Source: Halothiobacillus sp. (GTDB taxonomy: Bacteria; Pseudomonadota; Gammaproteobacteria; JAAZVP01). From it: a stretch of DNA of 52,769 nucleotides. Position numbers and translations under genes: made by a program. Where the stretch lies: assembly GCA_018623495.1 (NCBI GenBank), contig JAAZVP010000015.1:1-52769 (forward strand), given 5' to 3'. The notes below the pieces were generated by a model. That model did not search any database, had not been told where the DNA came from, and worked only from the letters and a program-made list of their open reading frames with translations. This document shows, piece by piece, positions 17,398 to 27,389 of this stretch. Numbering within the stretch: the first letter of the stretch is position 1; each line of letters starts with the position of its first letter.

Positions 17398-18037
17398 CGC
17401 CCCCCTCCCCCGGCCGCATCGCGGCCAGCATGTCCACCACCTCGCTGTCGCTGACCTGGTCGAAATCATCGTAGTAGGCGCCCACCGCGCCCAGGTAGTG
17501 CACGGGAATGTCCAGGGCCACCAGCTCGTCGACCTCGTGCTCCAGGGTCTGCGCGGTGTCGGCGGGGGCGACGGGAATGGCCACCACGACACGGGCCGGG
17601 TCTCGGGCACGGGCGTCGCGGATGGCGGCCCGCATGGTCAGGCCGGTGGCGATGCCGTCGTCGACGATGATCGCGGTGCTGCCGGCGACCGGGGGCGATT
17701 CGCCGGCCCGGTAGCGCTCCCGGCGGCGCCGGGCCTCGGCCCGCTCGCGCGCCTCGGCCTGGTCCAGCCACTGCGCGCTCACCCGCGCCTGCTCGGCGGG
17801 ATTGCAGACCCGCTCGCCGTTCTCGGGCACGGCGCAGATGGCGTACTCGGGATTGCCGGGGTGGCCGATCTTGCGGGGCACCAGCAGGTCAAGCGGCATG
17901 CCCAGCCGCCGGGCGATCTCCACCCCCAGGGGGACGCCCCCGCGCGGCAACGCGTAGACCACCCCGGCCTCGCCCCGGTACTTGTCGAGTGCCGCGGCCA
18001 GTCGTCGACCGGCATCCCGGCGATCGGAAAAGCGCAT
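17384..18037 (-). CDS. Phosphoribosyltransferase-family protein
   Basis: A 217-residue type I phosphoribosyltransferase fold. The PRPP-binding signature is IIVDDGIATGLTMRAAI; the N-terminal loop VVYALPRGGVPLGVEIA is typical of the subgroup often linked to dienelactone-hydrolase-like domains. The ATG at 18037 is preferred because GGGGAG lies eight bases before it; the GTG at 18046 has its Shine-Dalgarno directly adjacent. The C-terminus overlaps the hydrolase gene by 14 bases. It may not be a classical nucleotide-salvage enzyme; its substrate is unknown. Confidence 0.83.
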   Translation of the reverse strand: MRFSDRRDAGRRLAAALDKYRGEAGVVYALPRGGVPLGVEIARRLGMPLDLLVPRKIGHPGNPEYAICAVPENGERVCNPAEQARVSAQWLDQAEARERAEARRRRERYRAGESPPVAGSTAIIVDDGIATGLTMRAAIRDARARDPARVVVAIPVAPADTAQTLEHEVDELVALDIPVHYLGAVGAYYDDFDQVSDSEVVDMLAAMRPGEGGDAGQ

Positions 18038-18101
18038 GATCGTCACTCCCCTCTGTGGATTCTGGTAACTTCGAGTGTAGCGAGCTCATGGGGGTGTCGA
18101 G

Positions 18102-18716
18102 ATGGCCCAACGGCGTATCGAGTGCGTGCTCTTCGATTTCGGCGGGGTGATCGCCGAGGAGGGCTTTCGCCGGGCACTGGAGGCGGCCGCCCGGCGCCGG
18201 GGCCTCGACCCGGGCCGCCTGCTCGGGCAGGCCATGGACGCCGTCTACGACTCCGGCTTCGTGCTCGGCCGCGGCAGCGAGGCCGACTTCTGGCAGAGCC
18301 TGGGGCGCCACGTCGATCTCGGCGAGGATCGCGACCATTTCCGCGAGCAGGTCCTGGCCGGCTTCCGGCTGCGCCCGGCGATGCTGGAACTGGCCGATGC
18401 CCTCCGCGAGCGCGGCCTGACCGTGGCCATCCTCTCCGACCAGACCCACTGGCTCGACCACCTCGAGGCCCGGGACGGCTTCGCCCGCCATTTCGACCGG
18501 GTATTCAACAGCTACCACCTGGGCAAGGGCAAGCGTGACGCGACGCTGTTCGACGACACGATCGCCGCCCTCGGCTGCCGGGCCGGCAAGACCCTGTTCG
18601 TCGACGACGGCGCGGCCCACGTGCAGCGCGCCCGGGGCCGGGGACTGCAAGCCCTGCACTTCCGGGAGACCGGGCAGTGCGTCCGGGAGGTCCGGCGGCT
18701 GGCGGGCCTGGACTGA
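18102..18716 (+). CDS. HAD-superfamily hydrolase (YihX-like)
   Basis: A 204-residue HAD subfamily IA hydrolase. Motif I is FDFGGV with nucleophile Asp; motif II is AILSDQTHW with Ser; Lys is in the LGKGKRD segment; motif IV is LFVDDGAAHV. This arrangement resembles YihX-type sugar-phosphate phosphatases. It is soluble and cytoplasmic. It is divergent from the phosphoribosyltransferase gene, with about 64 bases between, and ends 22 bases before the stop of the convergent cfa gene. The substrate is unknown. Confidence 0.82.
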   Translation: MAQRRIECVLFDFGGVIAEEGFRRALEAAARRRGLDPGRLLGQAMDAVYDSGFVLGRGSEADFWQSLGRHVDLGEDRDHFREQVLAGFRLRPAMLELADALRERGLTVAILSDQTHWLDHLEARDGFARHFDRVFNSYHLGKGKRDATLFDDTIAALGCRAGKTLFVDDGAAHVQRARGRGLQALHFRETGQCVREVRRLAGLD

Positions 18717-18738
18717 AACCGGCGGCGGTGCCCGGGAA

Positions 18739-19914
18739 TCAGCGCGGCGCGCGGTAGCCACCGGCCACGCCGCCGGGCGAGAGCACCAGCTGCCAGAGCT
18801 GGTTGCGCCGGGCCCGGAAGGAGGCGGCACAGGAGGCCAGGTAGTAGCGCCACATGCGCCGGAACCGCTCGCCGTAGTGCTCGCGCAGCTCGGGCCAGTG
18901 ACGCTCGAAGTTCTCCCACCAGGCCATCAGCGTGCGGTCGTAGTCGGCACCGAAGTTGTGCCAGTCCTCGATCACGAAGCGCCCCTCGATCGCCTCGCCC
19001 AGCAACCTCGCCGAGGGCAGCATGGAATTGGGGAAGATGTAGCGCTCGATCCAGGGATCCGTGCGGTGGGCGGAGCGCTCCCCGCCGATGGTGTGCAGCA
19101 GCATCAGCCCGTCATCGGCCAGCAGGCGGCGGGCGGTGTCCATGAAGAGGCGGTAGTTCTTGCGTCCCACGTGCTCGAACATGCCGATGGAGATGACGCG
19201 ATCGAACCGGCCCTCGACGTCGCGGTAGTCCTGCAGGCGGATGTCCACCGGCAAACCCTCGCACAGCGACCGGGCGAAGCGCTGCTGCTCGCGGGAGATG
19301 GTCACGCCGGTGACCTCGACGCCGAATCGCTCGGCCATGAAACGGGCCGTCTCGCCCCAGCCGCAGCCGATGTCGAGCACGCGCATGCCGGGTTCGAGGC
19401 CCAGCTTGCGGCAAGCGAGATCGAGCTTGGCTTCCTGGGCGCCGTCGAGGTCGTCCGCCGCGCGCCAGTAGCCGCAGGAATAGACCAGCCAGCGGCCCAA
19501 CATCCGCCGGTAGAGGTCGTTGCCCACGTCGTAGTGCTGCTCGCCCACCCGGCGCGCGCGCTCGCGGGTCTGGAGGTTGACGACCCGGCCGTAGAGCGAG
19601 GCCAGCAGGCGGCCCAGGGGTCGCACCTGCTGGTCGACGCGGGCCTCGAGCAGACGATGAAAGAAGAGATCGAGCCGGTCGCAGTCCCACCAGCCGTCCA
19701 TGTAGGACTCGCCCAGGCCCAGGGAACCCTCGGCGAGCACGCGCGGGAAGAACGCCTCGCGGTGGACCCGCAGGTCCCAGGGGCGCTCGCCCCCGACGCG
19801 GATGCCCGCCTGCCCCAGGAGCTTCTCGACGCGCTCCCGGACCCGCCGACTGCCGAAGACGGGCCACGCCGGTCCGTGCCCGCCGTGATCGAGCGTCGCA
19901 ACCTGTCGCCTCAT
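18739..19914 (-). CDS. cfa: Cyclopropane-fatty-acyl-phospholipid synthase
   Basis: A 391-residue S-adenosylmethionine-dependent enzyme that adds a methylene bridge across double bonds of membrane lipid acyl chains, usually on entry into stress or stationary phase. Visible signatures: the N-terminal segment LGESYMDGWWDCDRLD, QHYDVGNDLYRRML, SAM-binding loop VLDIGCGWGETARFMAE, and IGMFEHVGRKNYRLFM, all typical of Cfa. The ATG at 19914 is chosen because GGGAG lies six bases before it; a GTG at 19935 has no separate ribosome site. Length matches the E. coli enzyme (about 380). It is divergent from the peroxide-defence genes. Confidence 0.92.
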   Translation of the reverse strand: MRRQVATLDHGGHGPAWPVFGSRRVRERVEKLLGQAGIRVGGERPWDLRVHREAFFPRVLAEGSLGLGESYMDGWWDCDRLDLFFHRLLEARVDQQVRPLGRLLASLYGRVVNLQTRERARRVGEQHYDVGNDLYRRMLGRWLVYSCGYWRAADDLDGAQEAKLDLACRKLGLEPGMRVLDIGCGWGETARFMAERFGVEVTGVTISREQQRFARSLCEGLPVDIRLQDYRDVEGRFDRVISIGMFEHVGRKNYRLFMDTARRLLADDGLMLLHTIGGERSAHRTDPWIERYIFPNSMLPSARLLGEAIEGRFVIEDWHNFGADYDRTLMAWWENFERHWPELREHYGERFRRMWRYYLASCAASFRARRNQLWQLVLSPGGVAGGYRAPR

Positions 19915-19975
19915 GACCGTCTCCCGAAAAAGCACCCTCTCCCGAGGGTCTAGACGACGCAGGGGGAAATTTACA

Positions 19976-19990
19976 ATAGCGTATAGCTAT
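19976..19990 (+). promoter_or_regulatory. OxyR-like half site
   Basis: ATAG, seven bases, CTAT (ATAGCGTATAGCTAT) matches half of the OxyR consensus exactly. A second half site at the expected spacing is only loosely present. It lies about 107 bases upstream of a peroxiredoxin-glutaredoxin gene, a common OxyR target. Confidence 0.4.
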
Positions 19991-20030
19991 CGCCGCATAA
20001 CAGATTATTCATTTCATGAATGCCCGGTCA

Positions 20031-20050
20031 GCAGCTATATTCGTAGCTGC
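20031..20050. promoter_or_regulatory. Perfect inverted repeat in the peroxiredoxin leader
   Basis: GCAGCTA and TAGCTGC flank a six-base spacer. It sits about 46 bases before the start codon and could be an operator or an RNA hairpin in the leader. No factor can be assigned. Confidence 0.45.
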
Positions 20051-20096
20051 ATTGGCCAACGACCACCAACGACAAACCACGACAACGGAGACGAGA

Positions 20097-20837
20097 ATGA
20101 GCCACAAGATGGAAGGACAGCGCATCCCCGAGGTGACTTTCCGCACCCGCAAGGACCACGAATGGGTGGACGTGAACAGCAAGGACCTCTTCGCCGGCAA
20201 GACCGTGGTGGTCTTTTCCCTGCCCGGCGCCTTCACGCCCACCTGCTCCTCGAGCCACGTGCCGCGCTACAACCAACTGGCACCGGCGCTGTTCGCCAAC
20301 GGCGTGGACGAGATCGTGTGCCTGTCCGTCAACGATGCCTTCGTGATGAACGAGTGGGCCACCGACCAGGACGCCGACAAGATCACCTTCATCCCCGACG
20401 GCAACGGCGAATTCACCGACGGCATGGGCATGCTGGTGGACAAGGACGACCTGGGCTTCGGCAAGCGCTCCTGGCGCTATTCCATGCTGGTCAAGGACGG
20501 CGTGGTGGAGAAGGTCTTCTCCGAGCCCGAGGTCCCCGGCGACCCCTACGAGATCTCCGACGCCGACACCATGCTCGAGTACATCAACCCGAAGGCGGAC
20601 AAGCCCCACGACGTGGTCATCTTCTCCCGCAAGGGCTGCCCGTTCTGCGTGCGCGCCAAGGGCCTGCTGCACGACGCCGAGATCGACTTCGCCGAGATCC
20701 TGGTGGGCGAGGACGTGACCCTGGGCGGCCTGCGGGCGGCCACCGGCACCGAGACCGTGCCGCAGGTCTTCATCGACGGCCGCCACATCGGGGATTCCGA
20801 TGCCGTGGCCAAGTGGGTCGCCGCCAACCGCGGCTGA
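20097..20837 (+). CDS. Peroxiredoxin-glutaredoxin fusion (hybrid Prx5)
   Basis: A 246-residue hybrid in which an N-terminal type-5 peroxiredoxin (about 8-165) reduces peroxides and a C-terminal glutaredoxin (about 170-246) recycles it with glutathione. The peroxidatic Cys is Cys50 in [14 protein letters not shown]; the glutaredoxin active site is GCPFC (Cys181, Cys184) followed by the TVPQVFIDG loop. It is cytoplasmic. The ATG at 20097 follows GGAG. The glutathione reductase gene starts 70 bases after its stop, and dps follows, so the three form a peroxide-defence unit. Regulation by OxyR is suggested by the upstream half site. Confidence 0.93.
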   Translation: MSHKMEGQRIPEVTFRTRKDHEWVDVNSKDLFAGKTVVVFSLPGAFTPTCSSSHVPRYNQLAPALFANGVDEIVCLSVNDAFVMNEWATDQDADKITFIPDGNGEFTDGMGMLVDKDDLGFGKRSWRYSMLVKDGVVEKVFSEPEVPGDPYEISDADTMLEYINPKADKPHDVVIFSRKGCPFCVRAKGLLHDAEIDFAEILVGEDVTLGGLRAATGTETVPQVFIDGRHIGDSDAVAKWVAANRG

Positions 20838-20907
20838 TCCGGCCCGACCGTCAACGGGAATCGGGGCGGCCCGGAGGGCCGCTCCATCCAACAAGGAGCT
20901 ACAGACA

Positions 20908-22266
20908 ATGGCGGATTTCGATCTGATCGCGATCGGCGGCGGCAGCGGCGGGCTTGCCGTGGCCGAGAAGGCGGCCCAGCTGGGCCGGCGCGCGGCCATC
21001 GTGGAAGCCGGCGAGCTCGGCGGCACCTGTGTCAACAACGGCTGTGTGCCGAAAAAGATCATGTGGTATGCCGCCAACCTGGCCCAGGCGACGCGGGACG
21101 CCCCCGGCTTCGGCGTGCAGGCACGGCTCGAGGGCATCGACTGGCCCGGCCTGGTCGAGCGCCGCGAAGGCATGATCGACAACATCAACCGCTTCTGGAA
21201 CGGCCACGCGGAAAACCTCGGCATCGAGGTCATTCGCGGCTTCGGCCGCATGGCCGACGCCCACACCGTCGAGGTGAACGGCCAGCGCTACACGGCCGAA
21301 CACATCGTCCTCGCCCCGGGCGGCGAGCCCATCGTCCCGCCGGTCCCGGGCGCCGACCTGGGCATCACCTCGGACGGCTTCTTCGAGCTCACCGAGCGGC
21401 CCGAGCGCGTGGCGGTGATCGGTGCCGGCTACATCGGCGTGGAACTGGCCGGCATGCTGCGCTCGCTGGGTTCCGAGGTGACCCTGGCGGCGATCGAGGA
21501 ACGGGCGCTGGCGCGCTTCGACCCGATCGTCAGCGAGACCCTCACGCACCAGCTGGAGGCCGACGGCGTCCACCTGCAGCTGCCCTGCAAGGTGGAGAAG
21601 CTCGAGCAGACCGACGACGGCATCGCCCTGTGCTCGGACGAGGGCTGCGTGGGCCACTACGACACGGTCATCTGGGCCGTGGGCCGCAAGCCCAGGACCG
21701 CCGAGCTGGGCCTGGACGCCGCCGGGGTGGAAACGGCCGCCGACGGGACCGTGCCGGTGGATGCCTACCAGGACACCGGGGTGGCGGGCGTGCACGCCAT
21801 CGGCGACATCACCGGCCAGGCGGCCCTCACCCCGGTGGCCATCGCCGCCGGCCGCCGCCTCGCCGAGCGCCTGTTCACCGAGCGCACCGACCGGCACCTG
21901 GACTACGAGAACATCCCCACCGTGGTGTTCTCCCACCCGCCGGCGGGCGCCGTGGGCCTCACCGAGCCCGAGGCCCGCGAGCGCTTCGGCGACCAGGCCG
22001 TCACCATCTACGAGACCCGCTTTTCGGCGATGCGCTACGCCCTGGCGGAACACAAGCCGGAGACGGCGATGAAGCTGGTCTGTGCCGGCGACGACGAGAA
22101 GGTGGTGGGCCTGCACATGATCGGCGACGCGGTGGACGAGATGCTGCAGGGCTTCGCCGTGGCCGTGAAGGCCGGCCTGACCAAGGCCGACTTCGACGAC
22201 ACCGTGGCCATCCACCCCACCAGCTCCGAGGAACTGGTGACCCTCAAGACCCCGCGCGAGGACTGA
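20908..22266 (+). CDS. gor: Glutathione-disulfide reductase
   Basis: A 452-residue FAD- and NADPH-dependent disulfide reductase that regenerates glutathione for the upstream peroxiredoxin-glutaredoxin. The FAD motif is GGGSGG near residue 10; the redox pair is Cys41-Cys46 in [13 protein letters not shown], the glutathione-reductase version. The NADPH fold is [15 protein letters not shown], and the catalytic C-terminal His is in [17 protein letters not shown]. The start at 20908 is preceded by AAGGAG at nine bases. Length and motifs match Gor; trypanothione or mercuric reductase are unlikely. Confidence 0.92.
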   Translation: MADFDLIAIGGGSGGLAVAEKAAQLGRRAAIVEAGELGGTCVNNGCVPKKIMWYAANLAQATRDAPGFGVQARLEGIDWPGLVERREGMIDNINRFWNGHAENLGIEVIRGFGRMADAHTVEVNGQRYTAEHIVLAPGGEPIVPPVPGADLGITSDGFFELTERPERVAVIGAGYIGVELAGMLRSLGSEVTLAAIEERALARFDPIVSETLTHQLEADGVHLQLPCKVEKLEQTDDGIALCSDEGCVGHYDTVIWAVGRKPRTAELGLDAAGVETAADGTVPVDAYQDTGVAGVHAIGDITGQAALTPVAIAAGRRLAERLFTERTDRHLDYENIPTVVFSHPPAGAVGLTEPEARERFGDQAVTIYETRFSAMRYALAEHKPETAMKLVCAGDDEKVVGLHMIGDAVDEMLQGFAVAVKAGLTKADFDDTVAIHPTSSEELVTLKTPRED

Positions 22267-22333
22267 CCCGCGCGGCCCGAAGAGACGGAAAACGCGCAAC
22301 CAGGACGACCCCAACCGAGAGAAAGGAGGACAC

Positions 22334-22768
22334 ATGGCCGTCAACGAGAAACTCAAGCAACTGCAGGCCGACACCCACGCGCTCTTCGTCAAGCTGCACA
22401 ACTATCACTGGCACGTGAAGGGACTGCAGTTCCAGGCCATCCACGAGCGCACCGAGACGATGTACGAGAAGATGGCCGAGCTGTTCGACGACACCGCCGA
22501 ACGGGTCCTGCAGCTCGGGGGCCAGCCCTACATCACCCAGCGCGAGCTGATGGAGAACACCCGCATCGAGGAAGAGACGGGGACCAGCTTCACGCCCCAG
22601 GAAGTACTCGAGGGCGTGATCGGCGATTACGAGTTCCTCCTGCGCGAGTTCCGCGACCTCGCCGGCGCCGCGGACGACCAGGACGACTCCACCACCGTCG
22701 CCATGGCCGAGGACGTGATCGCCGAGCTGGAAGAGACCCTCTGGATGCTGCGCGCCTCGCTGGGCTGA
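22334..22768 (+). CDS. dps: Dps-family ferroxidase / DNA-protection protein
   Basis: A 144-residue Dps/bacterioferritin-like protein that forms 12-subunit shells, oxidises iron with peroxide and protects DNA. The ferroxidase ligands occur in the first helix (LHNYHWHVKG) and the following helix with the Asp/Glu pair (LFDDTAERVL). The N-terminus is short and lacks the lysine-rich DNA-binding tail, so DNA binding may be weak. A strong GAAAGGAGG site precedes the ATG. It lies downstream of gor and the hybrid peroxiredoxin gene. Confidence 0.9.
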   Translation: MAVNEKLKQLQADTHALFVKLHNYHWHVKGLQFQAIHERTETMYEKMAELFDDTAERVLQLGGQPYITQRELMENTRIEEETGTSFTPQEVLEGVIGDYEFLLREFRDLAGAADDQDDSTTVAMAEDVIAELEETLWMLRASLG

Positions 22769-22792
22769 ACCCCGCCCGCGTCTTGCCCGCCG

Positions 22793-22817
22793 AGCCCGGC
22801 CCCGTGCCCGGCTTTTT
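22793..22817 (+). terminator. Probable terminator after dps
   Basis: Hairpin AGCCCGG / CCCGGCT with one C-C mismatch, followed by five Ts, about 25 bases after the dps stop. Confidence 0.5.
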
Positions 22818-22884
22818 CGTGGTGCACCGCGCCGCGACGCGGAACGGGGCTGCATACCGGGTCCTGGCGACAGCCGGCCCGGTG

Positions 22885-22890
22885 TATACT
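22885..22890 (+). promoter_or_regulatory. -10 box of gluQ, start codon at the predicted transcription start
   Basis: TATACT ends seven bases before the gluQ ATG at 22898, so transcription would begin at or next to the start codon. No Shine-Dalgarno sequence precedes the ATG. The -35 region is weak. Confidence 0.5.
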
Positions 22891-22897
22891 GCGCCCC

Positions 22898-23803
22898 ATG
22901 CAAGGCAACGGTTACGTCGGCCGCTTCGCCCCCACCCCCAGCGGCCCATTGCACTTCGGCTCACTGATCGCCGCCACCGGCAGCTACCTCGACGCCCGCG
23001 CCAACGGCGGCCGCTGGCAGCTGCGCATCGACGATCTCGACCGGCCACGGGCCGAACCCGGCGCGGCCGATCACATCCAGCGCACCCTGGCCGCCTACGG
23101 CTTCGACTGGGACGGGCCGGTGGTCTACCAGAGCCAGCGGACCCCGGCCTACACCGAGGCCCTGGAGCAGCTGCTGGAGGCGGGCCACGTCTTCCCCTGC
23201 GGCTGCACCCGCAAAGAGATCCGCGAGCACGGCCTGGCCGGCCCCCAGGGCCCCGTCTACCCCGGCACCTGCCGTGACGGCCTGCCGCCCGGCAAGGCGC
23301 CCCGGGCCATGCGCCTCAGGACCCACGCCGAGACCATCCGCTTCACCGACCGGCTGCAGGGCGAGATCCGCCAGACGCTGACCCGCGAGATCGGCGACTT
23401 CGTGGTCCGCCGCGCCGACGACATCTTCGCCTACCACCTGGCGGTGGTGGTCGACGACGCCTGGCAGGGCGTGACCGACGTGGTCCGCGGGGTGGACCTG
23501 ATCGACTCCACGCCGGCCCAGATCTACCTGCAGTTCCTGCTCGGCCTGCCCACGCCGCGCTACCTGCACCTGCCGGTGGCGACCAATGCCGGCGGCCAGA
23601 AGCTCTCCAAGCAGAACCTCGCGCCCCCCATCCCCGACCACGACCCGCTACCCAACCTGGTCCAGACCCTGGTGTTTCTGGCCCAGGACCCGCCGCTGGA
23701 GCTGCTCGAGGGGACATTGCTGGAATTCTGGCAGTGGGCCATCGACCACTGGGACCCCGGGCGCCTGCCGCGCACCCGCGAGATCCGCTGCCCCACGGAC
23801 TGA
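22898..23803 (+). CDS. gluQ: Glutamyl-queuosine tRNA(Asp) synthetase
   Basis: A 301-residue truncated glutamyl-tRNA-synthetase paralogue that attaches glutamate to queuosine at position 34 of tRNA(Asp). The class I HIGH-type motif appears in GRFAPTPSGPLHFGSL and the KMSKS-type motif as QKLSKQN. Zinc-binding cysteines are visible in CGCTRKEI and GTCRDG. The anticodon-binding domain of full GltX is absent, as expected. The ATG at 22898 lies directly behind a -10 box, so the message may be leaderless. The downstream lipoprotein gene starts 54 bases later. Confidence 0.92.
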   Translation: MQGNGYVGRFAPTPSGPLHFGSLIAATGSYLDARANGGRWQLRIDDLDRPRAEPGAADHIQRTLAAYGFDWDGPVVYQSQRTPAYTEALEQLLEAGHVFPCGCTRKEIREHGLAGPQGPVYPGTCRDGLPPGKAPRAMRLRTHAETIRFTDRLQGEIRQTLTREIGDFVVRRADDIFAYHLAVVVDDAWQGVTDVVRGVDLIDSTPAQIYLQFLLGLPTPRYLHLPVATNAGGQKLSKQNLAPPIPDHDPLPNLVQTLVFLAQDPPLELLEGTLLEFWQWAIDHWDPGRLPRTREIRCPTD

Positions 23804-23857
23804 GGCCGGCGGGGTTAGAATGGCAGGCCTTGCAGAAACCGAACACCGAGGCGAACC

Positions 23858-24526
23858 ATGAGATCGATGCTGGCCTACCTGCTCCTCGTCCCCCTGGCCC
23901 TGCTCGCCGGCTGCTCCGATCCCGGCGAGCGCCAGCCGGCGGACAACCTGCCGTGGCAGATCGAGGTCCACCCCGACGGCAGCTCCACGGTCATGGGCAT
24001 CCACCTGACCCGGGACACCCTGCTCGACGTCAAGCGCACGCTCGACGAGCGGGCCAACATCGCCCTGTTTCTCGAACCCGACGGCGAGCGCCGCATCGAG
24101 GCCTACTACGGCCGCGTCAACCTCTCGGGACTCACCGGTCGCCTGGTGTCCATCGTCGACGCCAGCGAGGCGCAACTCGACACCATCGAGAAGCTCAGCC
24201 ACAACCCGCGCCCCCAGCCCTCGGGCGCGATCAAGCGCGAGCTGGAGGACAAGGCCTTCGAGATCCTCGAGGGCTACCGCGTGGGTGCGCTGACCTTCGT
24301 GCCCGTGGCGGATTTCACCGAGGCGTTGATCCGCAAGTACTTCGGCGAGCCCGCCGAGATCATCGACGCCCCCGAAAAGCGGGCCCACTGGCTCTACCCC
24401 GAGAAGGGCCTGGCCATCCTCGTGGACCCCGAGGACGACGAACTCCTCCAGTACGTGCCCCCGAGGGATTTCGGGCTGCTGCGGACCACCATCGTCGAGG
24501 GACGCGACGAGGCAGGCGAGGGCTGA
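23858..24526 (+). CDS. Lipoprotein of unknown function
   Basis: A 222-residue lipoprotein: hydrophobic signal followed by the lipobox LLAGC (Cys about 19). The mature part has a segment DNLPWQIEVHPDGSSTVMGIHL that suggests a beta-rich fold, and no catalytic motif. I recognise no function. Co-transcription with gluQ is possible. Downstream, 24527-24754 has no gene; it holds a diverged half copy of the 93-bp repeat family near 24668-24695, the prfC terminator and a heptamer repeat. Confidence 0.75.
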   Translation: MRSMLAYLLLVPLALLAGCSDPGERQPADNLPWQIEVHPDGSSTVMGIHLTRDTLLDVKRTLDERANIALFLEPDGERRIEAYYGRVNLSGLTGRLVSIVDASEAQLDTIEKLSHNPRPQPSGAIKRELEDKAFEILEGYRVGALTFVPVADFTEALIRKYFGEPAEIIDAPEKRAHWLYPEKGLAILVDPEDDELLQYVPPRDFGLLRTTIVEGRDEAGEG

Positions 24527-24692
24527 ACGGGGGCTGGAGGCAACGCGGACGGGGCCATCGAGCCGGGCGCAAAGCCCCCCGCGACCCTGCAAGGCCGGCC
24601 GGGAAGGCCACCGAGGGCTGCGTCCCGCACCCCCGCGCCCCGTGGCCGCCGTGGCTCGTGCAAGCCTTCGCGCCGGGGACGGCGCTCCTGCG

Positions 24693-24715
24693 AAAAAGGG
24701 CCGCGAACGCGGCCC
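24693..24715 (-). terminator. Rho-independent terminator of prfC
   Basis: Perfect 8-bp stem GGGCCGCG / CGCGGCCC with a two-base centre, followed on the minus strand by five Ts (24693-24697). It lies about 40 bases after the prfC stop. Confidence 0.8.
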
Positions 24716-24719
24716 CCTC

Positions 24720-24747
24720 TTCCGGCTTCCGGCTTCCGGCTTCCGGC
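24720..24747. repeat. Heptanucleotide tandem repeat, four copies of TTCCGGC
   Basis: Four perfect TTCCGGC units, followed by one imperfect copy, between the prfC terminator and its stop codon. This could vary in copy number, but it is outside any gene. Confidence 0.8.
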
Positions 24748-24754
24748 TTCCCGC

Positions 24755-26347
<1,593 letters not shown>

Positions 26348-26359
26348 CGACTCGAAACG

Positions 26360-26396
26360 AAAAGGCGCCGGCCCGGCCATCGGGCCGCACCGGCGC
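26360..26396 (-). terminator. Terminator of the leftward DUF302 gene, just before prfC
   Basis: On the minus strand, a long GC-rich hairpin with arms including GCGCCGG and CCGGCGCC is followed directly by TTTT. It lies about 100 bases after the DUF302 stop and 13 bases before the prfC ATG, so it could also attenuate read-through into prfC. Confidence 0.6.
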
Positions 26397-26494
26397 GTGA
26401 TGCGATTCACGGAAGGCGTGATTGTAACGCGTCAGACGCCCGACGAAACGTCGAGTTCACCCGCGCACCGCCGGCGCGCGGGCGGGCGAGTGCC

Positions 26495-27163
26495 TCAGAA
26501 GCCGCCGGTCGCGGCCGACTCCATCATGTCCCAGATGGTGTCGCGCACCTTCATCGCCTCCTGCTTGAGCTCCGGCGGCAGCTTGCGACCCATCTTCACC
26601 ATCATGTCCATGTTGAGGGTGTAGAGCCACAGGCCGTCCTCCTGCTCCACCACCACGATGCGACACGGCAGGAAAGCCGACATGTGCGGGCTGTAGCTGA
26701 CCATGTGCCGGGCGGTGACCGGGTTGCAGAAGGAATAGACCTTGAGGTACTTGCTGTCCATGCCGCGCGCCTGGAGCTCGTCCGACAGGGGCAGGCTGCC
26801 CACGCCCTTGAGCCCCCATTCCACGGCCTTGGATTCGAGCGTCAGCTGGATGTCCTCGGGCGTGATGCCGTCGTCGACCTTGCGCGCCCAGGTGGTGGCC
26901 ACGGCGATGTCACCGCCACCCTCGGCCCAGCGCTTCATCAGGTCGGCCGCCGTCTCCGCCGCGCCCGACTCCAGGTTGCCGGCCGCGCCGATGATCGCGT
27001 CCGTGTGGGTGCCCATGGCATCCATCACCGGTTCCATCTCCGGCGAGGTCATCATCGACAACGCCAGCTTGGGCATGCCGCTGGGCATCTGGCTCCACAT
27101 GACGCCCCCGGCGACGATGGCGATCAGGCCCACGGCGGCCAGCAGGTTGCGCAAAAATCCCAT
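26495..27163 (-). CDS. DUF302 domain protein, membrane-anchored
   Basis: A 222-residue protein with an N-terminal hydrophobic segment (about 5-25), probably a membrane anchor or uncleaved signal, placing the rest in the periplasm. The C-terminal part is a DUF302-type domain of unknown function, with two conserved cysteines (FCNPVTARHM and FLPCRIVVV). It ends MMESAATGGF, nearly identical to the end of the divergent paralogue at 27390-27962. GGAGG lies ten bases before the ATG. I can give no biochemical function; the pair may act together or be regulated from the shared AT-rich intergenic region. Confidence 0.75.
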   Translation of the reverse strand: MGFLRNLLAAVGLIAIVAGGVMWSQMPSGMPKLALSMMTSPEMEPVMDAMGTHTDAIIGAAGNLESGAAETAADLMKRWAEGGGDIAVATTWARKVDDGITPEDIQLTLESKAVEWGLKGVGSLPLSDELQARGMDSKYLKVYSFCNPVTARHMVSYSPHMSAFLPCRIVVVEQEDGLWLYTLNMDMMVKMGRKLPPELKQEAMKVRDTIWDMMESAATGGF

Positions 27164-27276
27164 CTTTCGACTTCCTCCTGAGAACTTTTCTTTATGCGCC
27201 GATCAGCCTAGCCGCAATGACCCCACAAAGACCAATGGAAATAAAAATCCAACAATCAACCGCCTTTATCAGCGTT

Positions 27277-27290
27277 AAGTTATTTAACTT
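27277..27290. promoter_or_regulatory. AT-rich palindrome between divergent DUF302 genes
   Basis: AAGTTATTTAACTT, a perfect 14-base palindrome, near the middle of the 226-base intergenic region. The region is markedly AT-richer than the surroundings. It could be an operator shared by the two divergent genes. The rest of the gap shows no gene. Confidence 0.45.
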
Positions 27291-27389
27291 GGTGCTAATA
27301 TTCTGATGGAAGTAGATTCGTGACAACCGCATGAAAGATGCGGGGAGGAGTTGCGAAATTCTAAAAGAGAACTCGGGGAAGACCACACC

